Source: an uncultured Oribacterium sp. (GTDB taxonomy: Bacteria; Bacillota; Clostridia; Lachnospirales; Lachnospiraceae). From it: a stretch of DNA of 64,000 bases. This document shows positions 33,362 to 42,255 of this stretch, in pieces. The DNA is taken from assembly GCA_946413525.1 (NCBI GenBank), contig CAMKKZ010000011.1:1-64000 (forward strand), written 5' to 3'. A model generated the notes under the pieces. It ran no database searches. It saw only the letters and a list, made by a program, of their open reading frames with translations, and had not been told where the DNA came from. Positions within the stretch are counted from its first letter, which is position 1, and each line of letters starts with the position of its first letter. Made by a program: the position numbers and the translations under genes.

Positions 33362-34312
33362 TTAATTAATAGCAATCACGCCGCCCTCGTAGGTTTCCGC
33401 GATAAAATCGCTGATTTCCTGGGACTTCAGGACTTCCACAAGTTTCTTTGCCCATTCCTGATCCTTGTTGGCTTCTGCCACGGCCACTACGTTTCCGTAG
33501 GTCTGGGCTGCCTCGGAATCCGATTTCTCCTGCACCAGCGCGTCAGAGGGCTTGAAACCCGCGTCAATAGCATAATTGCCATTCATAGCGGCAAAGTCCA
33601 CGGAATCCAGGGAGCGGGGAATCTGAGCGGCCTCCACCTCAAGGATGTCAACATTATGGGGATTGTCAACGATATCCTGCTTCGTTGCCGTAAGCCCGGC
33701 GCCATCCTTCAGCGTAATGATACCGTTATCCTGGAGAAGCAGCAGGGCCCTGGCCTCGTTCGTCGTATCATTCGGCACGGCAATCTGCGCCCCGTCGGCA
33801 ATATTTGAAAGGTCATCAGACTTGCCGGCATAAATCCCAAAGGGCTCATAATGAATCTTTCCGACGGACACCACATTGGTCTTGTTTTCCTTGTTGAAAT
33901 CATCAAGGTACGGCTGGTGCTGGAAATAGTTGGCGTCAATCTCCCCCTGATCCACCGCCAGGTTGGGCTGTACATAATCGTTATAGGTCACGATTTCGAT
34001 GCTGATGCCCTCCTTTTCCAGGGCATCCTTTGCCTTCTCCAGAATCTCCGCATGAGGACTTGGGGAAGCTCCGATCTTAATGCTCACGGTCTCCTGCGCT
34101 TCCGTTGAAGCAGCGTCCGCATCCGCATCCGCTTCGCCGGAAGCCTCCCCGGCTTTTTCGGAAGACTCCTCTGTGGCTTCCTTCCCGGCTTCATTTCCCT
34201 CTGCCTGGGAAGCGGCCTCTGTCTGAGCGGGGGCTGCGGAAGACCCGCATCCCGTTAGCAAGGATGCCGCAAATACCGCCGCCAATGCTGCCGATAAAAT
34301 CTTTTTCATCAT
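33362..34312 (-). CDS. metQ: Methionine ABC transporter substrate-binding lipoprotein MetQ
   Basis: 316 residues. Lipoprotein signal MKKILSAALAAVFAASLLTGC with the lipobox LTGC; then an acidic linker (about 25-70) and the NlpA/MetQ domain: IKIGASPSPHAEIL, TYNDYVQPNLAVDQGEIDAN, YFQHQPYLDDFN and ALDSVDFA-like IPRSLDSVDFAAMNGNYA, all diagnostic of MetQ. It binds D/L-methionine outside the membrane for MetNI. AAGGAGGTGT precedes two adjacent ATGs; the second gives better spacing. It is separated from metI by 305 bp carrying a large inverted repeat. Confidence 0.92.
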   Translation of the reverse strand: MMKKILSAALAAVFAASLLTGCGSSAAPAQTEAASQAEGNEAGKEATEESSEKAGEASGEADADADAASTEAQETVSIKIGASPSPHAEILEKAKDALEKEGISIEIVTYNDYVQPNLAVDQGEIDANYFQHQPYLDDFNKENKTNVVSVGKIHYEPFGIYAGKSDDLSNIADGAQIAVPNDTTNEARALLLLQDNGIITLKDGAGLTATKQDIVDNPHNVDILEVEAAQIPRSLDSVDFAAMNGNYAIDAGFKPSDALVQEKSDSEAAQTYGNVVAVAEANKDQEWAKKLVEVLKSQEISDFIAETYEGGVIAIN

Positions 34313-34456
34313 ACACCTCCTTGCGGGCGAAAGATTCCGCCCTCACTAAGCTCCCGCCAATTTTCAGCCTATATGAGCGGACTGCCTTGCATCCGCCCCG
34401 CTTCAAGCCTCAATGCGCGGAATGCTTACAAAATGACCTGCAACAGCCCCGGGGAC

Positions 34457-34529
34457 TGTTGTCTGCCGCAAGGCAGATTTCTACGCATGCCATGTCTCTC
34501 CGCATCCATGCGTCGAAATCTGCCTGCGC
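34457..34529. repeat. 18-bp inverted repeat between metI and metQ
   Basis: GGCAGATTTCTACGCATG and its near-perfect inverse (one mismatch) flank a 17-bp loop. The stem could protect or attenuate the metQ message. The rest of this 305-bp gap shows a small GGGGACTGTTG/CAACAGCCCC hairpin and nothing coding. Confidence 0.6.
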
Positions 34530-34552
34530 CACATTTTAAAATCGCTTATCCT

Positions 34553-34644
34553 GCCCTCTTGTCAACGAAGGAAAGTTAACTCTATTTCGTCCTTTTGTCA
34601 ACGAAGGAGAGTTAGCTTTATTTCGCCCTTTTGTCCACAAAGGA
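34553..34644. repeat. 36-bp tandem repeat of the metI 3' end
   Basis: GTC(A/C)ACGAAGGA begins at 34561, 34597 and 34633. Each unit encodes a version of the last MetI residues (SFVDKRAK) and a stop codon; only the first one read from the gene is used. Confidence 0.85.
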
Positions 34645-35280
34645 TGCGAGGCGCATCCAGAATTCCTGAATCGCCTGAACAATGAGCACCAGCACAACGA
34701 CCGCAATCAGCATTATGTCCGTCTGATAGCGGTAATAACCGTAGTTCAGGGCGATCGCCCCAAGGCCTCCTCCCCCGACAAAGCCCGCCATGGCGGAGTA
34801 GCTCAGGATCGTGGTAATGCAGATTGCCGCGCCGATCAGCAGGCTGGGCTTCGCTTCAGGAAGAAGCACCTTCCAGATGATCTGCCAGTTGGTGGCCCCC
34901 ATGGATTTTGCCGCTTCAATCACGCCCGCGGGAACCTCCTTGAGGGAAGACTCCACCATCCTTCCAATATAAGGAGCCGACGCGAAAATAAGCGGCGGGA
35001 TAATGGCTTTCGGCCCCAGCGTGGTCCCTACCAGGAATTTTGTGACGGGGAGCACCATGACCAGAAGGATCAGAAAGGGAATGGACCGGAAAATATTAAT
35101 TAGGAAGCCCAGCACCGCATGAACCGGGGCAAGGGGATGAATGCCATCCTTGTCCGTCACCACCAGGATGACCCCCAATGGGATCCCGATCAGATAAGAA
35201 ATGGCACTGGAAATGAGCGTCATATAAATCGTAGCCCAGGTCTCCTTCAAATACATGCCCACCATCTGGCTGCCCATCAT
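34618..35280 (-). CDS. metI: Methionine ABC transporter permease MetI
   Basis: 220 residues, five membrane segments. The EAA-type coupling motif EAAKSMGATNWQIIWKVLLP (about residues 142-161) contacts MetN. VLFINIFRSIPFLILLV-like LINIFRSIPFLILL (about 62-75) is typical of MetI. Start overlaps the metN stop (ATGATG following GTGAA), with GAGGAGGTG as ribosome site. The C-terminal codons are triplicated downstream by a 36-bp tandem repeat. Confidence 0.93.
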   Translation of the reverse strand: MMGSQMVGMYLKETWATIYMTLISSAISYLIGIPLGVILVVTDKDGIHPLAPVHAVLGFLINIFRSIPFLILLVMVLPVTKFLVGTTLGPKAIIPPLIFASAPYIGRMVESSLKEVPAGVIEAAKSMGATNWQIIWKVLLPEAKPSLLIGAAICITTILSYSAMAGFVGGGGLGAIALNYGYYRYQTDIMLIAVVVLVLIVQAIQEFWMRLASFVDKRAK

Positions 35281-36374
35281 TTCACCTCCTCAAACAGAAT
35301 GCCCCTTTGCCGGAGGTAATGCGTGATCCTCTCCGCTTCCTCCTCTTTTTCCGGAAGCTCCACCAGCATCTGCCCTACCGCCTGCCCCTCAACCTCGCGC
35401 GTATTGGCAAAGAGAATGTTGACAGCGGTTTTGCAGCTCATCACCATGTCGGAAATAATCGGCTCATGGGCGTTCCTGCCATCGAAGACGATCCTGACCT
35501 TTCGGTTATTGCCAAAATGAACCTCTTCGTTTTCATCCCCAAGGATCAGGCGCCTTGCGATTTCCGTCTTCGGGTTGCTGAAAAGCTCCGAGACAGGGCC
35601 TTTCTCCGCAATATGAGAATGGTCGATAACGGCCACCTCATCGCATATGGCCTCAATAACCGACATCTGGTGGGTAATGACAATGACCGTGACGCCCATC
35701 TCCCGGTTGATTTTCTTCAGGAGGTCAAGAATCTGCCTGGTCGTCTTTGGATCAAGGGCCGAGGTGGCCTCATCGCAAAGCAGCACCTTGGGGCTAGTGG
35801 CCAGCGCCCTCGCAATGGCGACGCGCTGCTTCTGGCCTCCGGAAAGCTGGGCCGGGTAATTTCTGGCCCTGTCCTCCAATCCTACCAGGCGAAGGAGATC
35901 CATGGCCCGCTTCTTTGCCTCCCTCCGGCCCGTTTTCGCAATTTCCAGGGGAAAGGTGACGTTGCGGAGCAGCGACCTCTGATCCAGAAGATTGAACTGC
36001 TGGAAAATCATTCCCATCTTGCGGCGCGCCTCCCGCACCTCCACCGGGGACATGTCGCCAAGACTCTTCCCTTCAAAAATCACCCTCCCGCTGGTGGGCA
36101 CTTCCAGATAATTGATGCAGCGGACAAGCGTGGACTTTCCAGCTCCTGACAGTCCGATGATGCCCTGTATGCTGCCCCGGCGTATGTCGAGACATATATC
36201 ATCAAGCGCCACCACATCGCCTGAAGAAGTAGTAAAAACCTTCCCCATATTTACAAGCCTTATGATGAAGTCATCCACTTCCGCTGCTTTGGCCCGCTCC
36301 GACTGCTCCGAGGCAGGTACTGCATCATGGCCAAAAGCAAGCTCCCCTGATTGCGTATCCATCTCTCGCGCCAT
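35277..36374 (-). CDS. metN: Methionine ABC transporter ATP-binding protein MetN
   Basis: 365 residues. ABC domain about 37-280: Walker A GLSGAGKST, Q-loop MIFQQFNLL, signature LSGGQKQR, Walker B VLLCDEATSAL, H-loop VITHQ. The C-terminal NIL/ACT-like domain (about 290-365) binds methionine and closes the transporter when the pool is high. An extra N-terminal 35 residues (GELAFGHDAVPASEQ...) precede the usual start and have no counterpart in most MetN proteins; translation might instead begin at an internal codon, but the ribosome site favours this region. Order pepV-metN-metI-metQ suggests uptake of methionine together with peptide processing. Confidence 0.93.
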   Translation of the reverse strand: MAREMDTQSGELAFGHDAVPASEQSERAKAAEVDDFIIRLVNMGKVFTTSSGDVVALDDICLDIRRGSIQGIIGLSGAGKSTLVRCINYLEVPTSGRVIFEGKSLGDMSPVEVREARRKMGMIFQQFNLLDQRSLLRNVTFPLEIAKTGRREAKKRAMDLLRLVGLEDRARNYPAQLSGGQKQRVAIARALATSPKVLLCDEATSALDPKTTRQILDLLKKINREMGVTVIVITHQMSVIEAICDEVAVIDHSHIAEKGPVSELFSNPKTEIARRLILGDENEEVHFGNNRKVRIVFDGRNAHEPIISDMVMSCKTAVNILFANTREVEGQAVGQMLVELPEKEEEAERITHYLRQRGILFEEVK

Positions 36375-36416
36375 TCCTTTCTTAGTGTCCTAAGTGATAA
36401 GAAGTTATAAAGCCTT

Positions 36417-37874
36417 TCAACGATCCTTTGCCGGACCTTCTCCCCCGCAGAGCCTGATAATGGCCTCCGTATAGACCTTTGTCGCGGTCAAAAGGTTGTC
36501 GATATCGATGAATTCATCCGCGCCGTGCATCCTGGTATCAATCCCCGGAAGTATGGCTCCAAAGGCGACGCCATTTTCCAGATCATGGACATAAGTCCCG
36601 CCGCCAATGGCCAGGCATTCGCCTTTAAGGCCGGTCACAGCCTCATACGCGGACAGCAGCGTCCGCACAAAAGGGGAATCCGCGGACACGCGGTGGGGCG
36701 GCACCTTCCTGCCGATTGAAAACGAAAAACCTGCAGACTGCGCAGACTCCTTCGCGACATTATAGCAGTTCTCCTCCGATGCCATCAGGGGAGTCCTTGA
36801 GTCAAACTGGAACTCCGCTTGTGTTTCCGAGACGGAGAACAAATCTAATGTACAGCTCAGGGCATGGGATTCCGCGTCTTCCATGGCTATCCGAAGGCCC
36901 GATCCGTCCGTGACGCCGTATGGGAAAAGCTCAAGAACCTTCTCACAGGCCTCAAGCTGCTCGGATGGCGAAAGGGGAAGCTTCCCGCAAAGAATCAGGG
37001 CGGCAAGCCCCGCGTTTTTCCCACCCTCCGGTGTGGAAGCATGGGCAGACTCACCATACACGGTAATCTCCTGCTCTCCGCTTATCTCGCAGCGTACCCC
37101 GCAAAGCTTCTCCAGCTCCCGCATGGGCTCCTCCGCTTCCTGCATCGGAAGCCCTTCAAAACGAAGCACGGCCTTCTGGGGTACGGCATTCAGCGCAATC
37201 CCCGCCTCCATGGAAAGCAGCCTGGGCAGAGCGGCATTTTCCTCGAAATCACGGGAAAGGATTCCGTGGAACTGACCCTTCTCTATATTGATCAGCGGGA
37301 ACTCAGCGTCCGGCGAAAAGGTCATTTCGGCCGGCTGCTCCTCTAAATAGTATTTCCTGATATCGGAAGAACCGCACTCCTCATCCGTCCCAATGATCAG
37401 ACGGACCCCCTTGCTGAGCGGGATGCCACAGGCCTTAATAGCCCTCATGGCAAAAAGCGCGCACAGCATCGGGCCTTTGTCATCCGATGTGCCCCTGCCA
37501 TAAAGCCTGCCGTCCTTTTCAACTACCTTGAAAGGCTCCGTCACGGTCCAGCCCTCTCCCGCGGGTACTACGTCCGCGTGAGCAAGAATGTCCAGAGTTC
37601 TGGGCAGCGCCGGATCGAAATCCGCCGCTCCGACATAGCCGCTATAATTCTGGATGCTGAAGCCATATTTCTCACAGAGCCGAAGCGCATAGTTTAGGGC
37701 GTCGAAAGGTCCGTCACCAAAAGGCTTCCCCTGCTCATAAGAGCCCTTGACGGACGGAATTGCGCAAAAATCAATAATGTCCCTCACAAGCTCATCCCTG
37801 TGCGCGTCGATCCATTCCTCCGCGTCCTTTCTTAATCCCCGCCGTGAAGAATTATCTGAATTATCTATTTCCAT
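36417..37874 (-). CDS. M20 family dipeptidase (PepV/Sapep type)
   Basis: 485 residues. Zinc-peptidase motifs in order: DILAHADVVPAGEGW (first metal-binding His and catalytic Asp), YGRGTSDDKGPMLCALFAM (bridging Asp), IGTDEECGSSDI (catalytic Glu, metal Glu), and a late GGGTYVHDL for the final ligand region. The lid domain lies between. These enzymes hydrolyse a broad range of dipeptides in the cytoplasm. The gene is 42 bp upstream of metN on the same strand, so it probably belongs to the methionine operon and supplies free amino acids. A 12-bp repeat (ACCATCATGAAA) precedes it. Confidence 0.9.
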   Translation of the reverse strand: MEIDNSDNSSRRGLRKDAEEWIDAHRDELVRDIIDFCAIPSVKGSYEQGKPFGDGPFDALNYALRLCEKYGFSIQNYSGYVGAADFDPALPRTLDILAHADVVPAGEGWTVTEPFKVVEKDGRLYGRGTSDDKGPMLCALFAMRAIKACGIPLSKGVRLIIGTDEECGSSDIRKYYLEEQPAEMTFSPDAEFPLINIEKGQFHGILSRDFEENAALPRLLSMEAGIALNAVPQKAVLRFEGLPMQEAEEPMRELEKLCGVRCEISGEQEITVYGESAHASTPEGGKNAGLAALILCGKLPLSPSEQLEACEKVLELFPYGVTDGSGLRIAMEDAESHALSCTLDLFSVSETQAEFQFDSRTPLMASEENCYNVAKESAQSAGFSFSIGRKVPPHRVSADSPFVRTLLSAYEAVTGLKGECLAIGGGTYVHDLENGVAFGAILPGIDTRMHGADEFIDIDNLLTATKVYTEAIIRLCGGEGPAKDR

Positions 37875-37946
37875 CTTAAAAATCCTTTCTTGCCATCATA
37901 AAACCATCATGAAACCATCATGAAAATCCCTTACTGTCTGACTTGT

Positions 37947-39548
37947 TCAGCTTGTCTGGGCATTTGCGAATTCCGAAAGCTCCAGCCCCGGATTCCTGTC
38001 CAGGACCATCCCCACGGACCATTCATGGGCAAAAAGCAGCAAGGGCCTGTCCTTCAGATCCTTGACCCTCTTCATATCTGAGGTGCCGGCGATCTGATCC
38101 ACCTCCGCGCCAGTCCTGTTCACGATCCAGCGTATATACTCATACGGCAGGATTTCAAGCTTGACATCCACCGAATACTCATTTTTCAGCCGGTAGCTAA
38201 GCACCTCAAACTGGAGCTCACCCACCACCCCCACAATGATCTCTTCCATGCCGCTGTTAAATTCCTGGAATATCTGGATTGCCCCCTCTTCCGCAATCTG
38301 CCTGACGCCCTTCAGGAACTGCTTCCGCTTCATCGTATCGACCTGCCTCACCCTGGCAAAATGTTCGGGCGCAAAAGTGGGTATCCCATCAAAACGGAAC
38401 TTCTTCCCGGACAGGGCGAGCGTATCCCCAATGGAAAAAATGCCCGGGTCAAAAATCCCGATAATGTCGCCCGCATATGCCTTTTCCACCAGCTTCCTCT
38501 CGTCAGCCATCATCTGGGTAGGCTGTGACAGCTTCACTTTCCTGTTCCCCTGTACGTGGTTGACCTCCATGCCGGCGGAAAACTCGCCGGAGCAGATCCT
38601 CATGAAAGCCACCCGATCCCTGTGCCTGGAATCCATGTTGGCCTGAATTTTGAATACAAAAGCGGAAAAATCCTCCCCTTCGGGGTCGATCAGGCCCTGG
38701 TCGGAATGCCTCGGAAGGGGGGGAAGGGACATTTCCAGAAAATGCGCAAGAAAGCTTCTGACCCCGAAATTTGTCAGGGCTGAACCAAAAAATACCGGCG
38801 TCAAATCCCCGTGGTTCACCCTTTCCTGGTCAAATTCATCCGATGCCCCATCCAGAAGCTCCCTGTCCTCCAGAAGCTTCTCATACATTTCAACTCCAAG
38901 GAGGGATGGCAGGGAGGCATCTGAAAGCCCATAGACCTCGCTTTGAACCTCGCGGGCTCCTCCCTGCGCGGCCTTAAAAAGTTCCACCGTGTCCCTTCCC
39001 CTTTCAAAAATCCCCTTGAAGGAACGGCCGCAGCCAATCGGCCAGTTGATGGGACAGGTCCTGATTCCCAGTACCTCCTCAATATCGGACAGCAGCTCGT
39101 AAGGATCCCTGGCCTCCCTGTCAAACTTGTTGATAAAGGTGAAGATGGGTATATGTCGCAAAACGCAGACCTTGAACAGCTTGATCGTCTGAGGCTCCAC
39201 GCCTTTCGCGCCATCAATGACCATGACCGCGCTGTCCGCCGCCATCAAGGTCCGGTATGTGTCCTCTGAAAAATCCTGATGGCCAGGCGTGTCCAAAATG
39301 TTGATGCATTTGCCGTCATAGTGAAACTGGAGCACTGAGGATGTGACGGAAATACCCCTTTCCTTCTCTATCTCCATCCAGTCTGAAACGGCGTGCTTCG
39401 CGGCTTTCCTGCCCTTCACAGTACCGGCAAGCTGAATCTGGCCACCGTAAAGCAGGAACTTTTCCGTCAAAGTCGTCTTGCCGGCATCCGGATGGGATAT
39501 AATGGCAAAGGTCCTGCGCTTCTCTATTTCTTCTTTTAATCCTGACAT
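37947..39548 (-). CDS. prfC: Peptide chain release factor 3
   Basis: 533 residues, the usual RF3 length. G-domain motifs: SHPDAGKTTLTE (G1), GISVTSSV (G2), DTPGHQDFSED (G3), NKFDRE (G4). Domains II and III follow, ending with SDMKRVKDLKDRPLLLFAHE, typical of RF3 and not of EF-G. RF3 is the GTPase that removes RF1/RF2 from the ribosome after termination. Start ATG has GGGAGGG upstream. It stands between the dipeptidase and ftsZ, in the same orientation but behind a terminator. Confidence 0.95.
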   Translation of the reverse strand: MSGLKEEIEKRRTFAIISHPDAGKTTLTEKFLLYGGQIQLAGTVKGRKAAKHAVSDWMEIEKERGISVTSSVLQFHYDGKCINILDTPGHQDFSEDTYRTLMAADSAVMVIDGAKGVEPQTIKLFKVCVLRHIPIFTFINKFDREARDPYELLSDIEEVLGIRTCPINWPIGCGRSFKGIFERGRDTVELFKAAQGGAREVQSEVYGLSDASLPSLLGVEMYEKLLEDRELLDGASDEFDQERVNHGDLTPVFFGSALTNFGVRSFLAHFLEMSLPPLPRHSDQGLIDPEGEDFSAFVFKIQANMDSRHRDRVAFMRICSGEFSAGMEVNHVQGNRKVKLSQPTQMMADERKLVEKAYAGDIIGIFDPGIFSIGDTLALSGKKFRFDGIPTFAPEHFARVRQVDTMKRKQFLKGVRQIAEEGAIQIFQEFNSGMEEIIVGVVGELQFEVLSYRLKNEYSVDVKLEILPYEYIRWIVNRTGAEVDQIAGTSDMKRVKDLKDRPLLLFAHEWSVGMVLDRNPGLELSEFANAQTS

Positions 39549-39574
39549 ATCCCTCCCAAATCCCCCCTACTCCC

Positions 39575-39718
39575 CTATATGCCGCAAGGCAAGATCTTCC
39601 TTCGTCGGCTCTTCGGAGGCTCTGCGATAAATCGAGCAGGGAAGGATTTATCCGCACCCCTGCTCGCCCGCGAGCCGCCGCATGCCGCAAGGCAAGCGGA
39701 GGCTCTGCGATAAAAAAG
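39575..39718. repeat. Direct repeats downstream of ftsZ
   Basis: ATGCCGCAAGGCAAG and GGAGGCTCTGCGATAAA occur twice (39580-39632 and 39679-39715) with different internal spacing. Non-coding gap between prfC and ftsZ. Confidence 0.6.
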
Positions 39719-39751
39719 GAAAAGGCTATGCCGGAAAGACATAGCCTTTTC
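39719..39751 (-). terminator. ftsZ terminator (end of dcw operon)
   Basis: Minus strand AAAAGGCTATG/CATAGCCTTTT followed by CCTTTTTT. Confidence 0.85.
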
Positions 39752-39782
39752 AATTCTCAGCAAATATCATTCAGCTATCTTT

Positions 39783-41234
39783 TCAACGCCGGTTTTTCAG
39801 GAAATCCGGTATGTTAATGGACATCTCCTTGTTAGCCTGAGGCCTTGATATGGTCGGCTGAGCATACTGGCCGCCTGATTGCTGGAACTGGCCGGAAGGC
39901 TGGGAGAACTGGCCTCCTGAGGACAGGAACTGTCCGCCGGAAGAACCATATTGCCCCGTGCCCTGCATGGGAACAGCACCTTCCCCCTGATTCCCCATGC
40001 CATAAGAAGCAGTCTGGGAAGAAGACGCTGCCGGACGCTGCGGGAAAGATCCCATGCTGCCGCTCAGGAATGAAGGAAGGCCGGATTGAGGCCTTTGCTG
40101 AGGCTGAGGGACAGGCGGAACCTGGGGAACAGCCTGGGAAGCCGCTGTCGTCTGTGGGATTTCCTGTACAGGCTGAGGGGCAGGCACCGACTGAGGTCTC
40201 GTCTGTCCCTGTGACGTACGCGCCGAAACAGGATTGTTTTTAATGCCAATGGATGGCTTGCCAAATTCCTTTTCTTCCTCAGTGGCCTCCTGTATGCCGG
40301 TGGCAATGACAGTAATCGTTGCCTCATCCTGCATATTTTCATCATACATTGCACCGAAAATGATATTGGCATTATCTCCGGCAAGCTGCTCCACATAGGA
40401 AGCGGCCTCGTTTGCCTCAACCAGGCTGATATCTCCGGAAATATTGATGATCACATCCGTCGCGCCCTCAATCGTGGTCTCAAGAAGCGGGGAAGAGATG
40501 GCCTGTTTCACAGCGTCAACCGCTTTTTCATCACCCTTTGACCTTCCGATTCCCACATGGGCAATCCCTTTGTCCTTCATGACGGAAGACACATCGGCAA
40601 AGTCAAGATTGATAAGCCCGGGAACATTAATAAGATCCGTGATGCCCTGAACAGCCTGCTGCAATACCTCGTCAGCCTTCTTCAGGGCGTCGGGCATGGT
40701 CGTCCTCCGGTCCACGATTTCAAGCAGCCGGTCATTCGGTATGACGATCAGCGTATCTACGGCATCCTTCAGCGCGTCTATACCCTGAAGAGCATTGGTC
40801 ATCCTCTGCTTCGCCTCAAAGCGGAAGGGCTTCGTGACCACTCCTACCGTAAGGATGCCCATATCTTTGGCAATCCTCGCTATCACGGGAGCCGCCCCCG
40901 TACCGGTGCCGCCTCCCATGCCGCATGTGACAAAGACCATATCCGCTCCCTGAAAGGCGGCGGAAATATCCTCTGCACTCTCTTCCGCAGCTTTGCTGCC
41001 TATCTCAGGACGGCCTCCGGCTCCCAGCCCCTTTGTGAGCTTTTCCCCGATTTGCATCGCAGTAGGTGCTTTGCTGAATTGAAGAGCCTGCTTATCTGTA
41101 TTAACGCCGATAAACTCCACGCCAAGGATGCCCTCTTCCACCATCCTGTTGACCGCATTGTTCCCGGCACCGCCGACACCGACCACAATAATCTTTGCAG
41201 CGGCCTCAGACTCAGGAAGCTTGATTTCAAGCAT
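39783..41234 (-). CDS. ftsZ: Cell division protein FtsZ
   Basis: 483 residues, longer than the usual 350-400 because of a Gln/Gly/Pro/Ser-rich linker (about 325-465). GTP-binding signature [10 protein letters not shown] at about 107-116, T7 loop [11 protein letters not shown] near 209-219. The extreme C-terminus [10 protein letters not shown] is the conserved peptide that binds FtsA, SepF and other partners. FtsZ polymerises into the division ring at mid-cell. The linker is encoded by an irregular repetitive stretch ([20 protein letters not shown]), so its length may vary between strains. Last gene of the dcw cluster; GGAGGAAAAAATT precedes the ATG. Confidence 0.97.
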   Translation of the reverse strand: MLEIKLPESEAAAKIIVVGVGGAGNNAVNRMVEEGILGVEFIGVNTDKQALQFSKAPTAMQIGEKLTKGLGAGGRPEIGSKAAEESAEDISAAFQGADMVFVTCGMGGGTGTGAAPVIARIAKDMGILTVGVVTKPFRFEAKQRMTNALQGIDALKDAVDTLIVIPNDRLLEIVDRRTTMPDALKKADEVLQQAVQGITDLINVPGLINLDFADVSSVMKDKGIAHVGIGRSKGDEKAVDAVKQAISSPLLETTIEGATDVIINISGDISLVEANEAASYVEQLAGDNANIIFGAMYDENMQDEATITVIATGIQEATEEEKEFGKPSIGIKNNPVSARTSQGQTRPQSVPAPQPVQEIPQTTAASQAVPQVPPVPQPQQRPQSGLPSFLSGSMGSFPQRPAASSSQTASYGMGNQGEGAVPMQGTGQYGSSGGQFLSSGGQFSQPSGQFQQSGGQYAQPTISRPQANKEMSINIPDFLKNRR

Positions 41235-41334
41235 AATTTTTTCCTCCAGTTAACCTTACATGAAATCCCATTTAATATTTAATATACTAGGATTTCCGAC
41301 AAATAGCAAGCTGTTTTTACTATTCGGCGTCAGG

Positions 41335-42081
41335 CTATTCGGCGGCGGACTCTTCTTTAAAGATATAGCTTTCCCTTTCCGCGTTCCTGCTGAACACGGA
41401 GAGATCCAGCGTTCCCTTCCGTCCCTCAAGCTTTGGAAGGATGTCATGCAAAAGGGCCACCTTCATTTCCATGTCCGTATCCTGCCCCAGCAGTACTTTC
41501 AGGTTATCGACGGAGAGCGTCGCGTTCAAAAGATAATCGTATTCTATATTCTCACAGCCAATGCCAAAGGATGAGAGCGAACCGGTCAGGTTGAGGATAT
41601 CGTTAAACACCCTCTTGTCCTCTACGGGAAGTTCCCGGTAAAGGCTTATGGAGCCAAACTTAAGGCCTCTGATCATGGGAATGTCCGGAAGCTGCTCATT
41701 GGATGATTCAACCACAATGCCGTCCTTGTCAAAATACATATGGCTGGACATATAATCCACATATCCGACTATGTTCTTCTCATAAACAATGACCTCTACG
41801 GAAAAGGGATCCTCAAAACGAAGGTCGTATTTCTCCACAAAGGGAATGACCTTATGTTCCCCTGTTTTTTCCTTTATGAATTGCCAGCAGGAGTTGGTAT
41901 CCCAGGGTTCGGAAAATACCATGCCAGCCAACTGCTCCTCGCTATAATGCGTGCTGCCGATAATTCGGATGTTTCGGATCCGAAGGCAGGCAAGCAAAAG
42001 AATTAAAAGCAGAATTATGACCAGGAAGCCCATCTTGATCAGAAAGCGGGCTTCCCTTTCTTTCTGTTCATAATAATCCAT
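41335..42081 (-). CDS. ftsQ: Cell division protein FtsQ/DivIB
   Basis: 248 residues from the ATG at 42081 (AGGTGG about ten bases upstream; a GTG four codons earlier is less likely). One membrane anchor at about 15-35 (MGFLVIILLLILLLACLRI region), then the POTRA domain (IRNIRIIGSTHYSEEQLAGM) and an extracytoplasmic beta domain. It joins FtsL and FtsB-type proteins in the divisome and controls septal synthesis. Located between ftsW and ftsZ, where divIB is expected in this order. An M1 element occupies the gap to ftsW. Confidence 0.88.
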   Translation of the reverse strand: MDYYEQKEREARFLIKMGFLVIILLLILLLACLRIRNIRIIGSTHYSEEQLAGMVFSEPWDTNSCWQFIKEKTGEHKVIPFVEKYDLRFEDPFSVEVIVYEKNIVGYVDYMSSHMYFDKDGIVVESSNEQLPDIPMIRGLKFGSISLYRELPVEDKRVFNDILNLTGSLSSFGIGCENIEYDYLLNATLSVDNLKVLLGQDTDMEMKVALLHDILPKLEGRKGTLDLSVFSRNAERESYIFKEESAAE

Positions 42082-42115
42082 ACCATACACCACCTACGCA
42101 AAGCACGCATTGGCT

Positions 42116-42248
42116 GTAACTGTTCAGTCAAGCTGAACAGTTACGCCTCGGGCGTGGCGCTTACGCGCATTCCCAGTACGCCCGAGCTTTTTTTCGGCAC
42201 TTTCGTACGCACCTCGCAGCAAGTGCGAGGTGCTGACTGAATAGTTAC
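42116..42248. mobile_element. M1 MITE with IS66-like ends, copy b, between ftsW and ftsQ
   Basis: 133 bp, GTAACTGTTCAG to CTGAATAGTTAC, flanked by CATTGGCT (42108-42115) and CAATGGCT (42249-42256), 7 of 8 identical. The right flank overlaps the last base of the ftsW stop codon. Confidence 0.85.
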
Positions 42249-42255
42249 CAATGGC

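Noticed and set aside
33300-37946. SAM (S-box) riboswitch controlling the methionine transporter operon
   Set aside because: I looked upstream of pepV, metN and metQ for the conserved S-box core and found none; the only large structure is the inverted repeat before metQ.
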